Origin: CF-161 sp035638495
GTDB taxonomy: Bacteria > Chloroflexota > Dormibacteria > Dormibacterales > Dormibacteraceae
Assembly: GCA_035638495.1 (NCBI GenBank)
Contig: DASQZW010000242.1
Location: forward strand, 1 to 10,636
DNA length: 10,636 nt
Reading direction: 5' to 3'
How positions within the stretch are numbered: position 1 is the stretch's first letter; each line of letters opens with the position of its first letter. This document shows positions 6,096 to 10,636 of the stretch, piece after piece. The notes below the pieces were generated by a model. It worked only from the letters and a program-made list of their open reading frames with translations. It was not told the DNA's origin and made no database searches. Position numbers and translations under genes: made by a program.

Positions 6096-6682
6096 CCACC
6101 GGCTCGCCGGCGGGCGCGCAGCGCGGCCGCCTTGGTCCGGTTCTGACAGGCGGCCGAGCAGAAGCGGCGCGAGCCGTTCCGGGACAGGTCTACGAACACC
6201 CGGTCGCAGGCGGGAGCCGAGCAGATGCCGAGGCGCCGCCAGCTCTCGCTGGCCAGGACCGCCGCCAGGGCGGTAGCGCAGCCGGCACCCCACGCGGCCT
6301 CCGTGCCGCGGGCCGGAGCATGGAAGTGGAGCTGCCACGTGCGGCCGTCGTGCCGCGCGAGGTAGGGCTGGGGCCGGTACTCCTCCAGCAGGCCGTTGAC
6401 CTCCCGCGCCGCCAGGTCCAGGTCCTCGCCGTCGACGGCGGCGAACACCTGCCGGAGGCGCCCCGCGAGGCGAGTGAGCTCGTCGGTCTCGTGGCCCGTC
6501 AGGGGCAGCCCGAGCAGGGCACGGACCCGCGCCATCCGCTCGGCCTGGGCGAGCTGCGGCACGGACCGGCCGCGCACCTTCCCGGGGGTGAGCTCGTTGA
6601 CCAGGGCGACCGTGACCGTGACCACGCGGTCCGCGTGACTGCCGAAGACCACTTGACCAGGTACGTAGTCGCCGGGTAGCAT
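6080..6682 (-). CDS. ABATE/CGNR zinc-finger transcriptional regulator
   Basis: This 200-residue protein has an N-terminal ABATE-type helical domain (about 10-140; it opens with SHADRVVTVTVALVNELTPG) and a C-terminal CGNR zinc finger. The finger shows Cys154, Cys159, Cys175 and Cys179 (C-x4-C-x15-C-x3-C) followed by a basic Arg/Ala tail, suited to binding nucleic acid. The eponymous CGNR reads CQNR here (179-182), a mild variant. The family is treated as stress-linked regulators in actinobacteria, and targets are mostly unknown. The ATG lies only 11 bp from the start of the divergent methyltransferase gene, with no usable ribosome binding site, so the message is probably leaderless. It is the natural candidate to bind the inverted repeat between the two genes. 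The last 16 bp overlap the CHAP gene tail-to-tail. Confidence 0.87.
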   Translation of the reverse strand: MLPGDYVPGQVVFGSHADRVVTVTVALVNELTPGKVRGRSVPQLAQAERMARVRALLGLPLTGHETDELTRLAGRLRQVFAAVDGEDLDLAAREVNGLLEEYRPQPYLARHDGRTWQLHFHAPARGTEAAWGAGCATALAAVLASESWRRLGICSAPACDRVFVDLSRNGSRRFCSAACQNRTKAAALRARRRAGGQPVP

Positions 6683-6693
6683 ACCTGATCAAG
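6652..6693. repeat. 12-bp inverted repeat at the divergent promoter, probable operator
   Basis: CTTGACCAGGTA (6652-6663) and TACCTGATCAAG (6682-6693) are inverted copies with one mismatch, 18 bp apart. Each arm is itself nearly symmetric around TGATCA or TGACCA, so they may be two separate binding sites about three helical turns apart. One covers the candidate -35 of the methyltransferase promoter; the other lies over its probable transcription start and between the two start codons. Confidence 0.6.
6653..6682 (+). promoter_or_regulatory. Promoter of the methyltransferase gene
   Basis: TTGACC (6653-6658) and TAGCAT (6677-6682) with an 18-bp spacer make a good promoter reading rightwards. It lies within the 5' codons of the divergent regulator gene. 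The start would fall near 6689-6690, just before the ATG at 6694, giving a leaderless or near-leaderless message. The 11-base gap from -10 to ATG is the same as at the SOS-box gene. Confidence 0.55.
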
Positions 6694-6699
6694 ATGATA
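6694..6699 (-). promoter_or_regulatory. Candidate -10 of the CGNR regulator gene
   Basis: Read on the minus strand, 6699 to 6694 is TATCAT, again 11 bases before the ATG at 6682. No good -35 is seen. If both -10 elements are real, each overlaps the other gene's start codon, so the two promoters would exclude one another. Confidence 0.35.
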
Positions 6700-7473
6700 A
6701 CGCCGGGTACGGCCGATCTCGACTGCGGATCGTGGCTCGCGCGGTGGGACGCGCAGCAGGAGCGCTACATCGCGGACCGAGAGGGTCGCTTCGAGGTGCT
6801 GTTCGACGCGCTGGAGGCCGCGCTCGGCGGTGACCCCGCGACCGTGCTCGACCTCGGGTGTGGGCCGGGGTCGCTCGGCGTCCGGCTCCTGGAGCGGTTC
6901 CGGTCGGCCCGCGTGATCGGCGTCGAAGTGGACCCGGTCCTGCTGGCGCTGGGGCGAGGCGCCTACGGCGACCGCGAGCACCTGACGTTCGTGCGGGCGG
7001 ACCTGCGCGACGACGGCTGGCTCGACAGCATCGGCGTCGACCGCGTGGATGCGGCGACCTCGAGCACCGCGCTGCACTGGCTCGGGGCCGAGACGATCCG
7101 GCGGCTGTCCGCCGACCTGGCACGTGTCATCAGGCCCGGCGGCGTCTTCCTCGACGCGGACCACGTCCGATTCGGCCCCGGCGACGCGCGCCTGAGCGAC
7201 GTGGCGCGCCGGATGACCGACCTGGAGCTCGCACGCCGCGGGACCGCCGCGGCGGAGGGCGAGTCCTGGGAGGAGTGGTGGCAGGCCATCCGCGCCGAGC
7301 CCGCCCTCGCCGGCGCCCTGGCGGAGCGCGACGCGCTCGGCCACGCGGGCCACCACGGCCGCCATGCGCTCAGCGACGACGACCAGCGTCTGCGGCTCCG
7401 CGAGGCCGGGTTTGCGGCCACCGACGTGGTCTGGCGGCGCGGCGCGGACCGGGTGCTGGCCGCCCTTCGCTAA
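6694..7473 (+). CDS. Class I SAM-dependent methyltransferase
   Basis: This 259-residue protein has the Rossmann methyltransferase fold. Motif I is VLDLGCGPGS (51-60), the acidic end of strand 2 is GVEVDP (76-81), and a motif IV region with STALHWL (124-130) is followed by IRPGG (146-150). The ALHWL element is seen in trans-aconitate methyltransferase-like and other small-molecule enzymes. The C-terminal part (about 165-245, with SWEEWWQAIRAEP and many His/Arg residues) would form the substrate lid. No membrane segment is present. The start follows a good promoter with almost no leader, and its stop overlaps the MFS gene's stop by four bases. It is paired with a divergent zinc-finger regulator that may control it. 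The methyl acceptor is unknown. Confidence 0.9.
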   Translation: MITPGTADLDCGSWLARWDAQQERYIADREGRFEVLFDALEAALGGDPATVLDLGCGPGSLGVRLLERFRSARVIGVEVDPVLLALGRGAYGDREHLTFVRADLRDDGWLDSIGVDRVDAATSSTALHWLGAETIRRLSADLARVIRPGGVFLDADHVRFGPGDARLSDVARRMTDLELARRGTAAAEGESWEEWWQAIRAEPALAGALAERDALGHAGHHGRHALSDDDQRLRLREAGFAATDVVWRRGADRVLAALR

Positions 7474-9041
7474 CGGTACTGGGACGGGGCGGGCAGTGCG
7501 AGGAGGCGGGGCGGACCCTCGACCAGCGGGCCCCCGTCTCGCTGGGGGCGGAGCAGTCCCTCGGCGCCAAGGACCGCGTATGCGGACGCCACCTCGTCCC
7601 GGCTCACACCCATGGCGGCGGCCAGGGCCGACTCGGGCGGGAGGCGGGCGCCCGGTCGCAGCACCCCGCGCACGATCGCGACGCGCAACGCCTGCGCCAG
7701 TCCCGTGTACAGCTCCTCCTGGCGCCCCGAGCCCGACGAGCGGAGCAGGCCGAGCAGCGGGCCCATGATGGTCCGCTGCGCGGCGGGCTTCAGCCACGCC
7801 AGCGTCAGGACGGCCGCCAGCGCGGCGCACCCGGACATGACCAGGAAGACCGGCAGCCAGTTGCCGTTGAACTGCGAGGCGATCAGCGCCGCCACCGGCC
7901 CTGCCAGCACGGCCGCGACGCCCTTCGACGTGTAGAGCACGCCGTAGTTGGTCGTCGCGAAGCGGCGGCCGAACAGGTCCGCGACCGCCGCGGGGAACAG
8001 CGAGTAGATCTCGCCCCATGTGAAGTAGGCGAGGCCCGACAGGATGATCAGCAGGAGGGGGTGGTCCAGGAACCGCGTCCAGACCAGGATGGTGCCGGCC
8101 TGGGCCGCGAACGCGACGGCCATGGCGTTGTACCGACCGATGCGGTCGGAGGCCCAGCCCCAGAAGGGCCGGGTGAGCCCGTTCAGGATGCGGTCGAGCT
8201 GGATGGCCAGCACGAGCGCGGGCAGCCCGAACGCGACCACCACGCCGTCCACGTGGTAGTGGCGGGCGATGGGCTCGATCTGGGCCGTGACCACGAGCCC
8301 CGTGAAGCCCATCAGCGTCATGATCAGGTACAGGAGCCAGAACGACGGCCTGGCCACCATGCCGCCGATGCCGGCGCGGCCGCCGAGGCGTATGGGCGGG
8401 ACGTCGTACCTGCTCTGGCGCACCGAGCTGGGCACGAAGCCGGCGGGCAGCCAGCCGTGGGGAGGGGCCGAGATGACCAGCGCGCACGCGACGGTGACCG
8501 CCCCCTGGACCAGCCCCCAGACCACGAACGTGCTCTGCAGGCCGGACGAGTGGATCATGTTCGCGATGGGGACCACGGTCAGCGCGGCGCCCACCCCGTA
8601 GGAACCGGCGACCAGGCCGGCCGCGAGTCCGCGGCGGTCCGGGAACCACTTCATCGCGACGCCGATGCACCCCCCGTACACGGCACCCGCGCCCAGGCCG
8701 CCGACCGTGTACCAGACCCAGACCCACTGGACCGTGGGCGAGAGGGCGCCCGAGCCGACCCAGCCCAGACCGACCAGCACCCCGCCCGCGCAGAGGATCA
8801 GCCGTGGGCCGAACCGGTCGATGAGCATCGCCTCGAAGGGGACCAGCCAGGTCTCGGCGAGCACGAACGTGGAGAACGCGACCTGCACCACCGCCAGCGA
8901 GACGCCGTAGTGCTTCGTCAGCGGCGAGGTGAAGAGCGTCCACGCGTACTGCAGGTTCGCGATCGCCATCATGGCGACGCACATCGCCACTAGCTGCAGC
9001 CACCGGTTGCCGTCGAGGGCGGTCCCTCTGCCCCTATCCAT
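7470..9041 (-). CDS. OFA-type MFS transporter fused to a C-terminal GntR winged-helix domain
   Basis: The 523 residues join two modules in one frame. Residues 11-418 form a 12-helix major facilitator of the oxalate:formate antiporter (OFA) group. Support comes from NRWLQLVAM...NLQYAWTLF at helix 1, DRFGPR (75-80) in the loop after helix 2, RPFWGWASDRIGR (291-303) after helix 8, and TSKG with Lys373 where OxlT-like proteins have a substrate-binding lysine. OFA carriers exchange oxalate, formate or other carboxylates. After a short linker, residues 441-508 match a GntR winged helix: ELYTGLAQALRVAIVRGVL, then RPGARLPPE, then LAAAMGVSRDEVASAYAVL, then EGLLRPQ with a Gly-Gly wing. Transporters of this group normally stop near 430 residues. 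The ATG overlaps the pseudokinase stop by eight bases, with GGAGG (9048-9052) as ribosome binding site. A membrane-tethered regulator sensing transport is the obvious but unproven reading. Confidence 0.88.
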   Translation of the reverse strand: MDRGRGTALDGNRWLQLVAMCVAMMAIANLQYAWTLFTSPLTKHYGVSLAVVQVAFSTFVLAETWLVPFEAMLIDRFGPRLILCAGGVLVGLGWVGSGALSPTVQWVWVWYTVGGLGAGAVYGGCIGVAMKWFPDRRGLAAGLVAGSYGVGAALTVVPIANMIHSSGLQSTFVVWGLVQGAVTVACALVISAPPHGWLPAGFVPSSVRQSRYDVPPIRLGGRAGIGGMVARPSFWLLYLIMTLMGFTGLVVTAQIEPIARHYHVDGVVVAFGLPALVLAIQLDRILNGLTRPFWGWASDRIGRYNAMAVAFAAQAGTILVWTRFLDHPLLLIILSGLAYFTWGEIYSLFPAAVADLFGRRFATTNYGVLYTSKGVAAVLAGPVAALIASQFNGNWLPVFLVMSGCAALAAVLTLAWLKPAAQRTIMGPLLGLLRSSGSGRQEELYTGLAQALRVAIVRGVLRPGARLPPESALAAAMGVSRDEVASAYAVLGAEGLLRPQRDGGPLVEGPPRLLALPAPSQYR

Positions 9042-10017
9042 CGAGCGCCTCCAGGTCCCCGTCGGGCGCCAGGAGGCCCGAGAGGACGTCGATGAGCGAG
9101 TCGACGGTCACGGCCGCCTGGCCGGGCTCGACGGGCTCCAGCGGCTCGGGAGGCGGCTCGTAGACCACCTCGAGGGGCGGCGGGCAGACGAGCTCCTCGA
9201 TCAGTTCGCGCACCGAGGCGTGCCGCTCCTCCGGGTCCCGGGCCAGCGCCCGGCGCAGCACCCAGTCCACCTCGGTCGGGATCTGCGGGTTCCGGGCCGA
9301 CGCCGACGGGGGCGGCGCCTCCAGCGTCCGCTGGAGGATCGTCGACGGCTCCGGGTCGGCGTGCAGCGCCGTCGAAGTGGCGAGCTCGAACGCGAGGACC
9401 CCGAACGCGTAGATGTCCGCCCGGTGGTCGGGCTCCTCGCCCAGGATCTGCTCGGGGGCCAGGTACTGCGCCCCGTCGAGCAGGCAGTTGGGCGCGGCCA
9501 GACCGACCTGTCCCGCCCACCGGCCGGTGACGCCGAACTCCGCGAGGTAGACGCTGGCGTCCCTGACCAGGATGTTCGCCGGCTTGAGCACCTTGTACGT
9601 CAGCCCGCGCCGGTGGGCGGAGTCCAGCGAGTCGGCGACCTGGGTCAGGATGCTCCAGGCGAGGTCGAAGTCGAGGTCGCCGCCGCGCATGAGGTCACGC
9701 AGCGGACGCCCATCGATGAGCGGCATGACGGCCCCGGCCATGTCGTCCGAGGCGATGGGGTCGAGGATCGGGAGGATGCGCGGATCGCGGATGTGCGCGA
9801 GCAGCGGCGCGTCGCGCCGCAGGCGAGCGGCCAGGCTGGCGCCGTCCTCGAGCTGGGCGTCCACGAGCTTGAGCGCGCACCACTCGCCGGACGGCGCGGA
9901 GGCGCGGTACACGGCGGTGTGGCTGCCCTGGCCCAGCCGGTCCTGCAGCAGGTAGCCGGCGACCCGCGTCCCCTCGAGGGTGGCCACGGACCGCCGTCGG
10001 GTGTGCCTACCGCGCAT
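9034..10017 (-). CDS. Ser/Thr protein kinase-like protein, probable pseudokinase
   Basis: The 327 residues follow the PknB-type kinase fold: glycine loop LGQGSHTAVY (28-37), ATP lysine in CALK (Lys50), YLAPEQ (185-190) for the APE motif, and DIYAFGVLAFEL (201-212) for subdomain IX. The catalytic parts are degraded. Where active kinases read HRDLKPxN this protein has YKVLKPAN (141-148), losing the catalytic aspartate (Val143). The DFG aspartate is Glu (EFG, 160-162), and the alpha-C glutamate appears to be Asp69. ATP lysine and Asn148 remain, so nucleotide binding is possible while phosphotransfer is doubtful. A Pro/Glu-rich tail (280-300) and a short helix end it; there is no membrane segment or PASTA domain, so it is cytoplasmic. 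The start is ATG 10017, fixed by an in-frame TGA just upstream and served by a leader ORF. It overlaps the MFS-GntR gene by eight bases and probably regulates or scaffolds that protein. Confidence 0.86.
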   Translation of the reverse strand: MRGRHTRRRSVATLEGTRVAGYLLQDRLGQGSHTAVYRASAPSGEWCALKLVDAQLEDGASLAARLRRDAPLLAHIRDPRILPILDPIASDDMAGAVMPLIDGRPLRDLMRGGDLDFDLAWSILTQVADSLDSAHRRGLTYKVLKPANILVRDASVYLAEFGVTGRWAGQVGLAAPNCLLDGAQYLAPEQILGEEPDHRADIYAFGVLAFELATSTALHADPEPSTILQRTLEAPPPSASARNPQIPTEVDWVLRRALARDPEERHASVRELIEELVCPPPLEVVYEPPPEPLEPVEPGQAAVTVDSLIDVLSGLLAPDGDLEALDG

Positions 10018-10090
10018 GCGGCGCGCGCATCAGCCGGATGCGCGCGCAGGCGGCGACGCGCCGAAACCGCAGAAACCGACTCCGCCCCAC
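10007..10090 (-). CDS. 27-codon leader ORF coupled to the pseudokinase gene
   Basis: GGGGGGAGG (10105 down to 10097) is the strongest ribosome binding site in the window and sits six bases before a GTG at 10090. The frame encodes 27 residues, very rich in Arg (starts MGRSRFLRFRRVAAC), and ends in TAG at 10007-10009, eleven bases into the pseudokinase gene, which has no ribosome binding site of its own. The frames differ, so it is not an N-terminal extension. Translation would open the hairpin at 10021-10047 and deliver ribosomes to ATG 10017 for reinitiation. The peptide itself may have no function. Confidence 0.5.
   Translation of the reverse strand: MGRSRFLRFRRVAACARIRLMRAPHAR
10021..10047. 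repeat. Perfect 11-bp hairpin just before the pseudokinase start
   Basis: GCGCGCGCATC (10021-10031) and GATGCGCGCGC (10037-10047) pair around a 5-base loop. On the minus-strand message the stem ends three bases before the pseudokinase ATG and fills the space where its ribosome binding site would be. It could block free initiation and enforce coupling to the leader ORF. Confidence 0.7.
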
Positions 10091-10107
10091 GTTGTGCCTC
10101 CCCCCTG

Positions 10108-10122
10108 AACGTCGTCGACGTT
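10108..10122. promoter_or_regulatory. Palindrome AACGTC-GTC-GACGTT, possible operator
   Basis: The 6-bp arms at 10108-10113 and 10117-10122 are perfect inverted copies with a 3-bp centre. The site lies between the candidate -10 and the leader ribosome binding site of the pseudokinase unit, a suitable place for a repressor. GntR proteins often bind short palindromes, so the fused GntR domain is one candidate binder. Confidence 0.35.
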
Positions 10123-10136
10123 GATTCCGAAACCAC

Positions 10137-10149
10137 GGGTACTATACCC
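10137..10149 (-). promoter_or_regulatory. Candidate promoter -10 of the leader/pseudokinase/MFS-GntR unit
   Basis: On the minus strand TATAGT (10146 to 10141) is a good -10 hexamer, about 35 bases before the leader ribosome binding site. It lies in a small inverted repeat, GGGTA-CTA-TACCC (10137-10149). No strong -35 is found at the right distance, which may mean activator dependence. Confidence 0.4.
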
Positions 10150-10170
10150 AGGTCGCACCAGCCGACGCAG

Positions 10171-10235
10171 TTGACAAGGCGGCCGGGGACGTCCACTCTT
10201 GTGTGGAAGCGCTCCCAACAGCAACCGTTTACTAT
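10171..10235 (+). promoter_or_regulatory. Promoter region of the GH10 gene
   Basis: TTGACA (10171-10176) is a consensus -35, though only weak -10 sequences follow at 17-18 bp. TACTAT (10230-10235) is a better -10 but lacks a -35, its place being covered by the operator at 10204. Either way the operator lies where a bound protein would block polymerase. Confidence 0.4.
10204..10217. promoter_or_regulatory. CebR/CelR-type operator
   Basis: TGGAAGCGCTCCCA matches the actinobacterial CebR/CelR operator TGGGAGCGCTCCCA at 13 of 14 positions. These LacI-family repressors bind it until released by cello-oligosaccharides and control cellulase and hemicellulase genes. Its place before a GH10 gene fits that role. 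The repressor gene is not in the window. Confidence 0.7.
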
Positions 10236-10249
10236 GCCGTCCCGTCCCG

Positions 10250-10263
10250 TGGGAGCGATCTCG
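10250..10263. promoter_or_regulatory. Second, degenerate CebR-like site
   Basis: TGGGAGCGATCTCG keeps the left half of the CebR palindrome exactly and matches 11 of 14 positions overall. It lies just before the ribosome binding site of the GH10 gene, 46 bp downstream of the better site. Confidence 0.4.
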
Positions 10264-10280
10264 CAGGAAGGAGAGGAACG

Positions 10281-10636
10281 ATGGTCGAGACGCAGGACGG
10301 CCGCGGCCCTCGGGCGGGCCGCTGGCTCCTCGCCGCGGCGGCGGCCGCGATGCTGCTGGTCGGGTTCGGCGCGGCGACGAGGCCGCAGACCGCTGCGGCC
10401 GCGCCTACCACGCTGCGCGCGGCGGCCGACGCCAGGGGGATCAAGATCGGTTCGGCGTTCGCCGCGAACCACCTGTCGGCCGACGCGACGTATGCCGGCA
10501 TCGGCGCCGCGCAGTTCGACTCGGTGACCCCGGAGAACGAGATGAAGTGGGGCACCGTGGAGGCGACGCAGGGCACCTTCAACTGGGCGGGCGCCGACCA
10601 GGTCGTGGCCTTCGCGCAGGCCAACACCATGCGGAT
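10281..10636 (+). CDS. Secreted GH10 endo-1,4-beta-xylanase, N-terminal part (3' end outside window)
   Basis: A 118-codon open frame runs off the window end. AAGGAGAGG (10268-10276) supports ATG 10281. Residues 1-14 are polar with Arg, 15-31 form a hydrophobic Ala/Leu core, and an Ala-rich stretch to about 41 suggests a Sec signal peptide with a long n-region and no twin arginine. The mature part opens with LRAAADARGIKIGSAF, the usual start of a family-10 glycoside hydrolase TIM barrel, and continues to FDSVTPENEMKWGTVEATQG (79-98), containing the hallmark TPENEMKW. The catalytic glutamates lie beyond the window. GH10 enzymes cleave the beta-1,4 backbone of xylan outside the cell. Two CebR-like sites upstream point to repression relieved by plant-polymer sugars. 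It diverges from the pseudokinase unit across a 263-bp gap. Confidence 0.9.
   Translation, partial: MVETQDGRGPRAGRWLLAAAAAAMLLVGFGAATRPQTAAAAPTTLRAAADARGIKIGSAFAANHLSADATYAGIGAAQFDSVTPENEMKWGTVEATQGTFNWAGADQVVAFAQANTMR

Noticed and set aside
5757..6692. 311-codon minus-strand frame over the CHAP and CGNR genes
   Set aside because: Its product is low-complexity and motif-free, whereas the frame ending at 6080 carries the four zinc cysteines and the ABATE region.
7470..7700. A separate GntR gene joined to the MFS gene by an assembly or reading error
   Set aside because: The frame is continuous through the linker with normal codon use, and no start with a ribosome binding site is evident before the GntR part. 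A sequencing error cannot be fully excluded but nothing indicates one.
6858..8993. 711-codon plus-strand frame across the methyltransferase and MFS genes
   Set aside because: It is antisense to the MFS-GntR gene and out of frame with the methyltransferase. The product is low-complexity, and the genes on the other frames have clear family signatures.
10030..10224. 64-codon minus-strand frame upstream of the kinase
   Set aside because: It has no ribosome binding site at its start and would begin upstream of the likely transcript start. The leader ORF from GTG 10090 is better supported.
8929..10527. 532-codon plus-strand frame across the kinase and into the GH10 gene
   Set aside because: It is a shadow of the pseudokinase and is in the wrong frame for GH10, whose signal peptide and TPENEMKW motif are in the frame starting at 10281.

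Overview
The window is strongly GC-rich, with G or C at most third codon positions, dense gene packing and many stop/start overlaps. Together with a CGAAC-N4-GTTCG SOS box, a CebR/CelR-type operator before a family-10 glycoside hydrolase, and eukaryotic-type kinase architecture, this points to an actinobacterium (Actinomycetota). The genus cannot be told from the sequence. No tRNA, rRNA, CRISPR array or insertion sequence was seen.

Left part (1-3256, + strand). The 3' part of a ketopantoate reductase gene is followed by a regulatory gap with inverted repeats. Next come an acyl-CoA dehydrogenase gene and an abutting TetR-family regulator gene, probably a small autoregulated acyl-CoA catabolic unit. 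A LexA-type box then fills the spacer of a good promoter in front of an unknown 132-residue helical protein, which overlaps a possible 70-residue ORF by GTGA.

Middle (3257-6095, + strand). A leader region carries a 10-codon ORF with a strong ribosome binding site and a perfect 12-bp hairpin inside it. It precedes three tightly coupled genes: an FtsE-like ATPase, an FtsX-like membrane protein, and a secreted coiled-coil CHAP hydrolase starting at TTG inside the ftsX stop. This has the layout of an FtsEX-PcsB-type cell-wall hydrolase switch.

Divergent pair (6080-7473). An ABATE/CGNR zinc-finger regulator (-) and a class I SAM methyltransferase (+) have start codons only 11 bp apart. Near-identical 12-bp inverted arms flank the promoter, suggesting autoregulation.

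Right part (7470-10636). A minus-strand unit runs from a 27-codon leader ORF to a pseudokinase (HRD and DFG aspartates lost), then to an oxalate/formate-type MFS transporter with a GntR winged-helix domain fused at its C-terminus. The transporter-transcription factor fusion, overlapped by a catalytically degenerate kinase gene, is the most unusual system here. Divergent from it, a secreted GH10 xylanase gene with two CebR-like operators runs off the window end.
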